Positions 43,749-53,200 of a DNA stretch of 64,000 nucleotides are shown in pieces (position 1 is the stretch's first letter; each line of letters opens with the position of its first letter). Origin of the DNA: JBCCOW01 sp038749105 (GTDB lineage: Bacteria; Planctomycetota; Phycisphaerae; Phycisphaerales; Phycisphaeraceae); assembly GCA_038749105.1 (NCBI GenBank), contig JBCDIM010000001.1, positions 1-64,000 of the forward strand, given 5' to 3'. Position numbers and translations under genes: made by a program. The notes under the pieces are model-generated. The model was not told where the DNA came from. It ran no database searches and saw nothing but the letters and a program-made list of their open reading frames with translations.

Positions 43749-44828
43749 TTAAGAACCCTCCAGCCGGATCGGGGTCGGCAGTAAACCAAGCCCCCCGGCC
43801 GGCAGCGTGAACCGGAGCGGCGCGCTCTTGTCCTCCGCGGTGAGGTCTGCCAACGGATCGAGCGGGTCGGTGGGCGGGGCGGCCGGGCCCGTGATGACAT
43901 AAGCCCGCAGCACCTTGGGGCCCACCACGGCGGAGAACGAGGAAAGCGGCGTGCCCGGTGCGTCGGGATCATCAAACACGACCGCCACACTGGTCGTCGT
44001 GCCGGCGGTCCCGGTGACCGCGAAGACGTCGCTCTGCAGCAGCAGGGCGGGGAGGCCGTCCACAATCCCGTAGAGCCGAACGACCCCATTGATCGCGCCG
44101 CCGGTCCCGGTCGCCGGGACGATGTAGTCGACCGTCAGGCTGTCCATCGGAAGACTGCCGGTCGAACGGTCGATGCCCTGCGTGGTATCCACCAGCACCA
44201 CCTCGAGCGGGGCCGCCGGATCGAAGTCGTCGCCCAACCCCGAGCCATCGCTGCGGAACGCACCGATCGCAACATCCCCCGCGGTCACGTCGGCCCCGTC
44301 CACGTCCTCCAGATCAAAACCAGCCCCCCAGCCGTCGTTCAACGCCCCCGAACCGATCGGCAGACGCACATAAGGCCCACGCCATCCGCTGAACATCTCC
44401 AGCCCCTCATCCAGCCCGGTGAGCTGACGCGGACGGAAGAACAGGTCGTCCGCCTCGTAGAGCGTGCTGTCCCAGAGCTCGGCCAGGGTAAAGACCGTGC
44501 CGCCCCCCACCGTCACGGCTTCCGATTCCGGCAGCCGACCCATGTCCGACACAAACCCCGGCAGCACCGCCGTCGGGTCTTCGCTCCCCACCGGCTGCCG
44601 GCCCACCACCGCGTCCTCCAGCTGCTCCAGCGTCCGGACCGTCTGTTCGTACCGCGCCTCGCCGGTCAGCCCCGCCGTCTGCGTGATCATCACCGTCCCG
44701 AGGGCCGCCAGGATCACCAGCACCACGATCAGCTCCAGCAGCGTCAGCCCCCGCGTACCGGCCCGCTTTGCACAGCAAGACCGGCCACGCCGCCAAGACC
44801 TCGGTTGTTCCCTCTGGGTTCGGCTCAT
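43749..44828 (-). CDS. Pseudopilin (type IV prepilin leader)
   Basis: 359 residues. The leader GTRGLTLLELIVVLVILAAL has the usual Gly before the cleavage point and Glu at +5, with a hydrophobic helix. The rest is a large beta-rich domain with no cysteine pairs obvious. It overlaps the next pseudopilin by four bases (ATGA) and lies two bases before the GspL-like gene. The large size suggests a minor pseudopilin that caps the fibre. Confidence 0.85.
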   Translation of the reverse strand: MSRTQREQPRSWRRGRSCCAKRAGTRGLTLLELIVVLVILAALGTVMITQTAGLTGEARYEQTVRTLEQLEDAVVGRQPVGSEDPTAVLPGFVSDMGRLPESEAVTVGGGTVFTLAELWDSTLYEADDLFFRPRQLTGLDEGLEMFSGWRGPYVRLPIGSGALNDGWGAGFDLEDVDGADVTAGDVAIGAFRSDGSGLGDDFDPAAPLEVVLVDTTQGIDRSTGSLPMDSLTVDYIVPATGTGGAINGVVRLYGIVDGLPALLLQSDVFAVTGTAGTTTSVAVVFDDPDAPGTPLSSFSAVVGPKVLRAYVITGPAAPPTDPLDPLADLTAEDKSAPLRFTLPAGGLGLLPTPIRLEGS

Positions 44829-45598
44829 GGGTTCGGATCCTCACGGTACAGATACAGCACCAGATCGTCACCTTTTTCAGCCACGGATGGCGTGAGCGTG
44901 TCGTCCGGCGTGTCGATCACGCCGTCCGGACCCGCCGAAACCAGCCGCACATTCTCAACCTCCTCGTCCGTGATCGCCCCCAACGAAACATCGGGGAGCT
45001 GGATCACGATCGGGTTGCCCCAGCCGTCGATCGGGGCCAGGTCGTCCTCATCGCTGCCGTCCCGGCCGTCGCCCACCCCATACGAATCCGTGAACCCATC
45101 GACCGTATCCACCTCATACGGCGTGGCGGTCGTCGCGCTCAGCCACTCATCCCGCCAGCCGATCCGCAAGACCGGGTCGTAGAAGCGCTCGTCGGCCGAG
45201 TCGTCGTAATCCTTCAGATCGGTTGGCCGTTCGAACAGGTAGTGCAGCTGCGGATGGTTTGCCCGGCCGGACGTGATCTCTGCCGGGCTCGGCCAGGGCA
45301 GCCCGGTCCCATTGCCCACATACTGATCGTCGTCCGCGTTCCGCGCCAAGGTCATGACCTCGGCATAGCCGCCGGGCCCGATGATCGACTCGGCGACCTG
45401 CGCTAGCGTTGCCCGTGTCGCCTGCTCTCGGGAGTCTTCACCCAGGTTGCCAAACAGCGGCACGATCAGCCCGCCCAACGCGATCAGTATCACCAGCACG
45501 ACGATCAACTCGACAAGGGTCAGGCCCCGGCTACGGACAAGAAGCCGAGTTTGCCCGTGGGTTATGCGGGAGCTGTGAGACATACGCCGGACACTCAT
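44825..45598 (-). CDS. Pseudopilin, GspG-like
   Basis: 257 residues with leader SRGLTLVELIVVLVILIALG. The globular part ends near PIDGWGNPIVIQLP and LVSAGPDGVIDTPDDTLTPS, the calcium-site-like loop of GspG-type major pseudopilins. It starts ~140 bp after the large upstream pseudopilin gene, beyond a terminator-type hairpin. Confidence 0.86.
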   Translation of the reverse strand: MSVRRMSHSSRITHGQTRLLVRSRGLTLVELIVVLVILIALGGLIVPLFGNLGEDSREQATRATLAQVAESIIGPGGYAEVMTLARNADDDQYVGNGTGLPWPSPAEITSGRANHPQLHYLFERPTDLKDYDDSADERFYDPVLRIGWRDEWLSATTATPYEVDTVDGFTDSYGVGDGRDGSDEDDLAPIDGWGNPIVIQLPDVSLGAITDEEVENVRLVSAGPDGVIDTPDDTLTPSVAEKGDDLVLYLYREDPNP

Positions 45599-45603
45599 AC
45601 GTG

Positions 45604-45640
45604 AGGAAAAGCCGAAGCCGGGGGTTAGCCCGGCTTCGGC
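45604..45640 (-). terminator. Intrinsic terminator/attenuator after first pseudopilin gene
   Basis: Perfect 12-bp stem: GCCGAAGCCGGG (45611-45622) and CCCGGCTTCGGC (45629-45640), 6-nt loop. Read on the minus strand the stem is followed by TTTT. It ends or attenuates transcription after the 46,554-45,739 pseudopilin, letting that gene be made in excess over the downstream machinery genes. Confidence 0.85.
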
Positions 45641-45660
45641 AAAAGGCCTAGCTTTTCTCT

Positions 45661-45703
45661 CCTCCGTAGACCGGTCGGGCGTCTAGGACGCATCAACCGG
45701 AGG
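45661..45703 (-). other. Nested hairpin in the spacer after the first pseudopilin gene
   Basis: Two coaxial stems can form: outer CCTCCG (45661-45666) with CGGAGG (45698-45703), inner GCGTC (45679-45683) with GACGC (45687-45691). It lies in the 3' UTR just ahead of the terminator. It matches no riboswitch I know. It may protect or process the pilin mRNA. Confidence 0.35.
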
Positions 45704-45738
45704 GGTTTTGACTAGTGCCTCAACTGGGATACCAGTCC

Positions 45739-46554
45739 TTAGCGGAGCTCGTCCCAGTAGATGCCGATGTGGTTGTCGGCGGTTTCAAAGTTGGTGCCGT
45801 CGAGGCAGTAGCTGACGCGGACGAACTCCGCGGAAGCCTCGTCGTCGCCGTCGACCTCATCGGTGAGCTTGAAGATCGCACCGAACCGCGAGTAGCACTC
45901 TTCGGGGAAGGCGGTCGGGGTGTCGCCGAAGTGGACGGGCGGCTCGGGGGTAACCGTGCCGAGCAGCGACCAGCTCTTGTCGATGCCGAGCCAGATGTAC
46001 TTCTCGCCGGCCACGGGAACGGGCAGGTAGATGCTCTGGGCCTGAGCGTCGGTGAGGGTGATGACCTCCGCGCCGGTGGCGAGGGTCGTGCCCGCGGCGG
46101 TGGGGTCGTAAGGGCTAAAGGTCACGTTGAAGCCGTCGGTGGTCGGATCGTCGTGGTAGTACACGGTGGTGATGCCGAGGTCCGCGAGGGCAAGGACTTC
46201 GTCGGCCTGCAGCTGCTCGGCCACGAGGGTGCCGGCCGTGTTGCCGCCGCCGCCGGTGAGGGTGAACAGGGCAGCCGAGTTGTTCACGGGCTGGTCGGTA
46301 CCAGTGATGATGCCGGTGCTCCAACCGTTGCCGAAGTCGCCGGTGAACAGCTCCGCACGCTGCAGCATGGCAGTGATGTCGGGGATGTTCTGGGCACAAG
46401 TCGAGACGTGCGAACGGTTCAGGGCGTTGCCGATGACCGGCACCAGGAGGCTGCCCAGAGCGATCAGAATCGTGAGGACCACAACCAGCTCGATCAGGGT
46501 CAGGCCGCGACGGCGTGCGTTACGGCTGTGAGCAAGAATACGAGAAGAACGCAT
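45739..46554 (-). CDS. Pseudopilin, likely the main subunit of the operon
   Basis: 271 residues from ATG 46554, with GGAG at 46563-46566 and eight bases between; TTG 46560 is only two bases from the site and unlikely. Leader ARRRGLTLIELVVVLTILIA, Gly before the cleavage point, Glu at +5. A beta-rich C-domain (HVSTCAQNIPDITAMLQRAE, YIWLGIDKSWSLLG) follows. It has its own strong promoter and a terminator after it, so it is probably made at the highest level. Confidence 0.87.
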   Translation of the reverse strand: MRSSRILAHSRNARRRGLTLIELVVVLTILIALGSLLVPVIGNALNRSHVSTCAQNIPDITAMLQRAELFTGDFGNGWSTGIITGTDQPVNNSAALFTLTGGGGNTAGTLVAEQLQADEVLALADLGITTVYYHDDPTTDGFNVTFSPYDPTAAGTTLATGAEVITLTDAQAQSIYLPVPVAGEKYIWLGIDKSWSLLGTVTPEPPVHFGDTPTAFPEECYSRFGAIFKLTDEVDGDDEASAEFVRVSYCLDGTNFETADNHIGIYWDELR

Positions 46555-46664
46555 AACCAAATCTCCAAGAGTCCGTCGCGGATCAGATCAAGGCGTCTCG
46601 CCTGTGTGCCCTTCTCCAGACTAACGGAAGAATAAAAAGCACAATTATCCGGACTGGACCGTCG

Positions 46665-46693
46665 AAATTACTGTAGCTGAGACTGAAGGTCAA
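46665..46693 (-). promoter_or_regulatory. Sigma70-type promoter for the secretion operon
   Basis: On the minus strand: -35 TTGACC (reverse of 46688-46693), exactly 17 bp, then -10 TAATTT (reverse of 46665-46670). The start of transcription would be near 46658, ~104 bases before ATG 46554. The fit to consensus is 5/6 and 4/6. Confidence 0.65.
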
Positions 46694-47096
46694 CAACTCG
46701 GAGGCCTTTTTCAAAATAAAAATTGCCCGCCGGCGTGTCGGTGCAAGACGACCGATAGCCGCTGGAAATCCATGGCTGCACGGCGCACCACGGCTGATCG
46801 GCAACGCCGCCGCTTGAGTGCACCTTGAGGGCTTGCAAGACATATCCCCCAGCTTCGCCCCGATGCGGTGCGCCTTCAGGGACTGTTTACCCTCTGGCAC
46901 GATCGGCCGGGCCATCGATGCGCTTGCGCCTTTCGTCTCCGGCAACCACGCGTCACTCAGCACAGCGGATGCCGCAAGCATCCGTGAAAACGGCGGCTAC
47001 CGGGCGATGGTCTGGCCCGGAGCGATCCTCGCGGCGACCTCAACCAACCGAACGCACATCGCCAACCCGACCATTAATTCCAAATATAATTTCTTT

Positions 47097-47110
47097 AAAA
47101 ACTAGTTTTT
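47097..47110. repeat. Perfect 14-bp palindrome, possible operator
   Basis: AAAAACTAGTTTTT is fully self-complementary. It lies in the AT-rich promoter region ahead of the beta-helix gene. Possible regulator binding site; no other evidence. Confidence 0.45.
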
Positions 47111-47120
47111 TGTAGATTTT

Positions 47121-47145
47121 TTTCTGTTTCTCTGTAAAACAGAAA
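47121..47145. repeat. 9-bp inverted repeat, AT-rich
   Basis: TTTCTGTTT (47121-47129) and AAACAGAAA (47137-47145) pair perfectly around a 7-base loop. No T-run follows in either direction, so it is not an intrinsic terminator. It may be an operator or transcript hairpin. Confidence 0.45.
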
Positions 47146-47373
47146 GATTATTCAGCACACCATCAAAAACCCGGCCTCCGAAGTGCCATAGCCGGCACCC
47201 AACGCTGATCCCGAATTACTGACCGGTTTTCGTCGCCGTTATCTCACCGCCACAGCCACGAAACGTTTCTCTTCATCTGACTTCGGCCCGACTACCCACG
47301 CGTGAATCGACACCCAACCGGGCGGGCCAAAGGTTCTCACCCCCTATCGCTCCTCGCGGGGCTGGACGCTTCT

Positions 47374-49200
47374 ATGCACGCACTCGATCGAATCTGCTTG
47401 GCGCTCTCGCTGATCCTCGCCTTCGTGATAGCCGGTGCCGCGGCGACCGCCCAGCCGGCCGAACGCCACCAGGACCGATACCCCCGGCCGTACAGCATCG
47501 CCGACGCCTACGAACCCCCGCCGCCCTTCATCGAAAAGACCAAGGGCCCTTTCGGCCTGCTCCACCGGTCCTACGAGCCGCCGCCGGGCGCGATCTTCAT
47601 CGCTGTGGATGGCGACCCTAAGAGCGATGGCTCCACGCTGGAGCAGCCCACCACCCTCGAGCGAGCCATCGAGCGGGCCACCACCGGCGACACCCTCGTC
47701 CTCCGCGGCGGGGTCTACCGCACCGGCAACCTCGAGTTCGCCACCCAGATCACCCTCCAGCCCTACCTCGACGAACGCCCCGTCCTGCGCGGCAGCAAGC
47801 CCGCCACCAACTGGCACCGCCGCGGCGACCACTGGGTCACAAAGTGGGACACCATGTACCGCACCGAACCGCCCAAGTGGTACAAGCCCCGCCAAGGCCC
47901 GCTCTGGATCCAGCACCGCGACCTGGTCACCGTGGACGGCTTCATGTTCCGGCCCATCGGCTCGCTCGACGACCTCGAGCCCGGCATGTTCTTCTGCGAC
48001 TACGAGAACGGCGAGATCTATCTCGCCGACGACCCCACCGGGCGCGTCGTCGAGATCACGCACCTCGAGCGTGGCCTGCTCCGCCGACACCACGCCGACG
48101 CCGACCCCATCGGGCCCACCGTCCGCGGCCTTACGTTCCTGCACTACGCCCACGCCGGGTTCCACGTCTCGGGCGATCCGCATTACCGCCTGATCGAACC
48201 CCGCGAGAGCCCCAACGGCCCGGTCGGCACCGTCGTCGAAGACTGCCTCTTCGCCCTGTTCCCCCGGGCCGGCCTCGCGATCACCTCCCCCCAAGCCCGG
48301 CTCGCCCACAACGAGTTCCTGCTCATGGGTTACGAGATCATGTTCATGCCCATGTCGCACGACGCGGTGCTCGAACACAACATCGTCGCCCGCACCAACT
48401 ACTTCCACCACGGCGGCTACCCCGCAGGCTTCAAGGTCTTCAACCAGGGCTACGGCGTCACCTCCCGCAACAACTACTTCACCGAGATCTCCTGCATAGC
48501 GCTGTGGTACGACGTCGGGCTCCGCGAGATCGAGATCCTCGACAACTACTTCCTGCGCTGTGGCAGCAGCCTCAAGATCGAGATCAGCCACCGGGCCGTC
48601 ATCGCCGGCAACATCTTCCAGAACGCCAAGGCCCAGGTCCACAACTCCGCCGAGGCCGAGTTCTACAACAACACCTTCATCAACAGCCAGGTCTGGCTGT
48701 GGCGCAACAACCGCGGCTACCGCGGCCGATGGAACACCAACTTCAGCTTCAACCACGCCGCCACCGGGCCCGGCGTCGAGGGCTACCACGGCCACCAACT
48801 CGCCAACAACGTCTTCGCCGGCTCCCCGCCCGACGGCATCCACATCAACATCGAAGACCGCAACGACCACGACCCCACGTTCCCCGCCAAGCGGATCGCC
48901 CACAACCTCTTCACCCCCGAAGCCCCGACGCCCATCGCCGCCCAGTTCACCCCCGACCACCCGGACCGGATCAGCTTCCCCACGCTCTCGGGCTTCGCGG
49001 CGGTGCACCCCGGCGTGGCGAACGCCAACACGCAGACGGGCCTCGCCAGTCAGGCGATCTTTGTGGACCCCGATGTCGGCGACTACCGCCTCCGCCCCGA
49101 GGTTGCCACAGAGCTCGACGCACCGGTTTCCGATGAGGTGATCAAGCTCCTCGGGCTCAAGCCCGGCACGTCGGGCATCGGCGCGTTCGTCGGCCACTGA
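47374..49200 (+). CDS. Secreted right-handed beta-helix protein (third paralogue)
   Basis: 608 residues from ATG 47374, giving a normal signal peptide (MHALDRICLALSLILAFVIA, cleaved near AAATA). GTG 47302 is an alternative that lengthens the N-terminus. After residue ~90 comes a DUF1565-like start (IFIAVDGDPKSDGSTLEQPT) and a parallel beta-helix (LEHNIVARTNYFHHGGYPAG, GVTSRNNYFTEISCIALW). It has no PEP-CTERM tail. Related in layout to the beta-helix genes at ~22 and ~25 kb but more distant. Likely periplasmic and glycan-active; catalytic residues uncertain. Confidence 0.82.
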   Translation: MHALDRICLALSLILAFVIAGAAATAQPAERHQDRYPRPYSIADAYEPPPPFIEKTKGPFGLLHRSYEPPPGAIFIAVDGDPKSDGSTLEQPTTLERAIERATTGDTLVLRGGVYRTGNLEFATQITLQPYLDERPVLRGSKPATNWHRRGDHWVTKWDTMYRTEPPKWYKPRQGPLWIQHRDLVTVDGFMFRPIGSLDDLEPGMFFCDYENGEIYLADDPTGRVVEITHLERGLLRRHHADADPIGPTVRGLTFLHYAHAGFHVSGDPHYRLIEPRESPNGPVGTVVEDCLFALFPRAGLAITSPQARLAHNEFLLMGYEIMFMPMSHDAVLEHNIVARTNYFHHGGYPAGFKVFNQGYGVTSRNNYFTEISCIALWYDVGLREIEILDNYFLRCGSSLKIEISHRAVIAGNIFQNAKAQVHNSAEAEFYNNTFINSQVWLWRNNRGYRGRWNTNFSFNHAATGPGVEGYHGHQLANNVFAGSPPDGIHINIEDRNDHDPTFPAKRIAHNLFTPEAPTPIAAQFTPDHPDRISFPTLSGFAAVHPGVANANTQTGLASQAIFVDPDVGDYRLRPEVATELDAPVSDEVIKLLGLKPGTSGIGAFVGH

Positions 49201-49204
49201 TCGG

Positions 49205-50284
49205 CTACGAGCGGACCACCAACACCTCAAGCGGCGCTTCCGCTGAACACAAACGGATCAGCCCCGCCTCCGCACGCAGCACACCCCGCGTCCCACGGCA
49301 GAGATCGAGCGACACGCCCTGCCCCTCAAGACGCCCCGCCCCGCGGGTCACGAGGAACACCTCGAACCCGCGCGGCGTGTACTGGGCCTCCCCATCGATC
49401 TCCAGCCGATCGACCGAGAAGCGATCGGTCAGCCGGTCATCTATCACCGCCCACGACCGAGACGCGACGCCGATCGGGTCACGCTCGATCGGCTCGGCAA
49501 AGCACTCGGCCCGCACCCGCTCGATCGGTCGCGGCGAGAAGTCGATCAGGTCCATCGCCAGATCGACATCATGCCCCATGAACCGCGCCGATTCCGGCAG
49601 CACATACCCACCCCGCTCGAACTCCAGCCGCACCGCCAAATCGCTCGGCTCCATCACCTCCAGCATCATCACGCCCGGCCCGATCGCGTGCGGCACGCCC
49701 CCCGGCACATAGAACACGTCGCCCGGCCCGACCGGGATGCGGTCGAACGGCTCGAGGATCTTGTCAATGTCCTGATCCAGCACCGCCCGCCGATACGCCG
49801 CGCGGTCCGGCGGGCGTTGGAACCCGATCAGCACATACGGGTCCGCCACCTCGGGGCGGGTCGCCAGGATGACGTAACCCTCGGCCTTGCCGAAGTCCGA
49901 GCCGAGCCGACGCTTGGCGAACGCGCGGGTCGGGTGGGCCTGGATGTGCAGCCGGATCGAGGAGTCCAGCAGCTTGGCGAGGAACCCGATCGCGGCCCGA
50001 CCCGCCTCGGCGTGTGGGCCGAGGAATGCCGAGGGGTGCTGATCGATCAGGTCTTTGAGCAGCACCGGCTGGCCGTGGTGCATCACCCGCGAGAGGCCTT
50101 CTTCGGTGAGCGCTTCGCGTCCGATGTTCCGGGCCGGGACGACCGACCCGATCCAGTCTTCGGGGAAGTGGGCGTCCTCCGGCGTCTCGGTACCGGCCCA
50201 CTCGTCCAGCGTCCGGCCCCCGAGATAGGTCCGCCAGACGCGGTTGGGCAGCAACTCAAACGCCGCGGGCAGGTCGGCACTCAA
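49205..50284 (-). CDS. manA: Mannose-6-phosphate isomerase, class I
   Basis: 359 residues. The class I type cupin pattern is clear: LLKDLIDQHPSAFLG, SSIRLHIQAHPTRAFAKRRL with the Q-x-H zinc ligands, GDVFYVPGGVPHAIGPGVMM and MDLIDFSPRPIERVRAE. It converts mannose-6-phosphate to fructose-6-phosphate in the cytoplasm, which fits a mannosidase gene upstream. It overlaps that gene by four bases (ATGA) and meets the beta-helix gene tail-to-tail with only 4 bp between. Confidence 0.9.
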   Translation of the reverse strand: MSADLPAAFELLPNRVWRTYLGGRTLDEWAGTETPEDAHFPEDWIGSVVPARNIGREALTEEGLSRVMHHGQPVLLKDLIDQHPSAFLGPHAEAGRAAIGFLAKLLDSSIRLHIQAHPTRAFAKRRLGSDFGKAEGYVILATRPEVADPYVLIGFQRPPDRAAYRRAVLDQDIDKILEPFDRIPVGPGDVFYVPGGVPHAIGPGVMMLEVMEPSDLAVRLEFERGGYVLPESARFMGHDVDLAMDLIDFSPRPIERVRAECFAEPIERDPIGVASRSWAVIDDRLTDRFSVDRLEIDGEAQYTPRGFEVFLVTRGAGRLEGQGVSLDLCRGTRGVLRAEAGLIRLCSAEAPLEVLVVRS

Positions 50285-53200
50285 GGCGTCACCTCCGCGT
50301 CGAGGTCGAGGTGGAGACGGACGGTGACGATTTCAAACGGCTTGAACGCGATCACGACCCCGCCGTCCGCCGCCACCGGCAGGTCTTCGGTCGGTGATTC
50401 GTGCAGGTCGCAGAGCGCGGCCTTCAGCGGCTTCTGGCCTTCCAGGATCAGCCGGACCGACCCCCGCGATCCGATCGTGTCGCAGGCCCGCACCACAAGG
50501 CCGGCCCCTTCGTCGGCGTGCTTGAAGCACTGGGTCAGCACACGCGTCGAGGGCTTGCCGTCGTCCTCCATCAACCGGACGCGCACCTTCGGCTCCGCGA
50601 GCGTGGCACCGACCCGGAGCGGCGGCCGAGCGAAGTTGCCAAACAGCCACGGCGTCCGGGCGTCTTGCCATGTCCCGGTGTGTGGGCTTAGCGCAAGCGA
50701 GACCCGGTACCGGCCCGCCTCGCCCCGCGGGTCGGGCGAGATCGGCGAGCGGAGCAGCGTGACCCCGAGGCGGCTACCGCGGCAGGAGAAGCCGAACTTC
50801 TCCACGGCCATCAGCGTGAGCCCGGCGTCCGCCTCGCCGAGGTCGACCCAGCCCTGGGCGGGCACCTCGAAACGGGCGCCGTCTTCGAGCCGATCGCGGT
50901 GCGTGGGCCGGCTGACCACGGTGCCCTGGCTGGCGTAGGTCGCGGTGTCGCTGCGGATCGCCGCGTGGGCGATGGCCTTGAGCACGCACTGCGACTCGTT
51001 CCAGTCGAGGTCCAGGTCGATATAAACCAGCGGCAGCCCCTCGAGCAGGGTCACCGTCTGCCGGACGGCGGACCGCCCGATCGTGCCCTCGCAGACCCAA
51101 CGCACCCCGCGGTCGCAGCGCTCGGTGTGCGACCCCGTCACGGTGATGCCGGTGGCGAGCGTCTTGTGCTCGTGCATCGCGTCGAGCAGCCAAGCGTCCT
51201 TGCCGCGGACGTGGGGCCGGTCCTCGAACAGCCGGAGCGTGAAGCCATCGTCGCCGAGCCACGCCCGCCCGGTGGCCGCATCAAGGATCGAGGTAATCGC
51301 GCCGGTGGTGTCGTCTACACCGAGCGTCCACCCATCGCTCCGCAGCTCCGCGCCCACCGGCTCCCAACGCAGCGGCGTAGTCTCGGCGGGAGCGGCCGCG
51401 TACGCCGGCATGTGGTCCGCCACGAAGTCCCGACCGTCGTGGTGCCAACGCCCCTGGAAGCCCCAGCCGTTGGCGTTGAACCAGGTGCCGTCCGATGCTT
51501 CGCCGGCCGGGTCGAGCTCCGCCCGCAGCTCGTCCCGGAGTTCACTGAGGTACTGCGTTTCCTGGCGGTTCGCGGCCTCGACCGACGTGCCGGGCAGGAT
51601 GTCGTGGAACTGCGCGAACAGCAGCGTCTCCCACTGCTCGGCCCGGTCGACCCGGCGGAGGTGGAGCGCGTCGCATGCCTCGGCCGCGAGCAGCAGCCGC
51701 TCGTTCAGCGTGTTCAGCGACTTGATCGTGGCCTGCGACGAATAGGTGCCGCGGTGGTGTTCGAGGTAGAGCTCGTCGTGCCAGGTCGGCAGTTCCTCGG
51801 GGTCGACCGCGGTGGTCAGGTGATCGGCCAGGTCCGAGGGCGTGCCGGGCTCGACGCGGAGGAAACCGGTCGCGCCACGACGCAGCAGGCCCATCCGGCG
51901 GTGCATGACCTCGCGCGGCCCGCCGCCGCCGTCGCCGAAGCCGTAGGCCATCAGGACCGTCTGGTTGGCGTCGCGTTGCTGGTAGTGACGCCAGGTCTGA
52001 TCGATCTCTTCGACGGTGCCGTCGGTGTTGTAGCAGTGGATCCGGCCGTTCTTGCTGGGTGTGGTTAGGAAGTAGACCAGGACACTGCTGCCGTCGGGGC
52101 CGTACCAGCGGAACGTGTCGTGCGGGAAGCGGGTCTGCTCGCTCCAGCTGATCTTCGAGGTGAATAGCACGCGGATGCCCGCCTTGGCGAACAGCTGCGG
52201 CAGCGCGCCGGAGAACCCGAAGCAGTCGGGCATCCACACCGCGCGCGAGTCCTGCGGGACGATCGCGCCGAAGCGCCGCCGGCCGAGGGTGAGCTGGCGG
52301 ATCAGCGACTCGAGCCCGGGGGCGTGCGTGTCGGGCTCGACGTAGACCGAGCCGTCGGCGGCCATCGCCCCGGACGCGAGCTTGGCCTGGACCCGTTCGA
52401 ACAGCTCGGGCGCATCCTGCCGTGCCCAGTCGTACAGCGGGAACTGCCCCTGCTGGAACCGGGCCCAGGGGAAGCGGTCGGCCAGCTCAAGCTGAGCCGC
52501 GAACGTGCGGACCGATTTCCGCCGCGCCTTGCCCCTCGGCCAGAGCCAGGCGAGATCGATGTGGGCGTGGCCGCAGACCAGCACACGGGCCGGCGGCTGG
52601 TGCTGGCCGTTGAACACCCGGTCGAGCAGGCCCTGATACAGCTGCGGCGCCGAGGCCCGCACAGCCACGGGGTCGTGGATCGGCAGGGCGGTCGCGGTAT
52701 CGAGCAGCGCACGGCGGATGACGCCCCGGCAGGGATCGTGTTCATCCAACGCCGCGTAAACCTCACACGCCGTGTCGATCGCCACCGCCAGGTCGAACGT
52801 CGGCTCGTGGATCAGCAGCGCCTCGAAGCGTTCGAGCCGGGACGTCTCGGGCGGCCGCATCGCCCCGTAGCCCTCGTCCCGCTCGACCTGCAGCTGGACG
52901 TGGTGTTCACCGCGCAGCCCCGCGAGCCAGACCGGTTGGCTGTCGTCCCACATCGCGGTGCCGATCCCCGACACGGGCTGGCCGTCGATGCAGAGCATGG
53001 CCTCGGTGCGATCGCCGCACTTGAAGTGCATCGCCGGGCAGGTCTCCGGCTCATCGCGGCAGGTCACCTCGGCTTCAAGCGTGACGAACGGGTGTTCGAG
53101 CGAATCCCCCAACGCAAATGGGAACGGCGAGCCGGTCGCGGTCGGCGTGATCGAGCCGTCGCTGGGGAACGCCCGCGCAGGCAGGAGGTTCTGGCAATCC

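Larger units (their letters stand above)
46694..47373. other. Divergent intergenic region with AT-rich core
   Basis: About 680 bp between the secretion-operon promoter and the beta-helix gene. The first ~370 bp are GC-rich with small overlapping frames (46,583-46,981 minus and 46,818-47,105 plus) that I do not support as genes. The part from ~47,075 to 47,150 is unusually AT-rich and holds a 14-bp perfect palindrome and a 9-bp-armed hairpin, listed separately. It likely carries the promoter for the plus-strand gene. Confidence 0.5.

Noticed and set aside
45661..45703. Nested hairpin as a c-di-GMP (GEMM) riboswitch
   Set aside because: The conserved GEMM core sequences are absent and it lies after, not before, a coding region; kept only as an unassigned structure.
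46583..47105. Two small open frames in the 46.6-47.1 kb gap (132 residues minus, 95 residues plus)
   Set aside because: No ribosome sites, no recognised family and poor codon bias; the minus one overlaps the predicted operon promoter.
47121..47145. Hairpin as an intrinsic terminator
   Set aside because: The stem is perfect but no T-run follows on either strand; the nearby T-run lies on the wrong side.
47844..49136. 430-residue Arg/Pro-rich plus-strand frame inside the beta-helix gene
   Set aside because: Alternate-frame shadow of biased codons; composition is unlike any folded protein.
47344..49230. 628-residue open frame on the minus strand opposite the beta-helix gene
   Set aside because: Its sequence is Val/Glu/Gly-rich with no motif, exactly what antisense of GC-rich DNA gives. 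The plus frame has a signal peptide and a beta-helix pattern. The same applies to long minus frames at 22,291-23,598 and 24,802-26,139.
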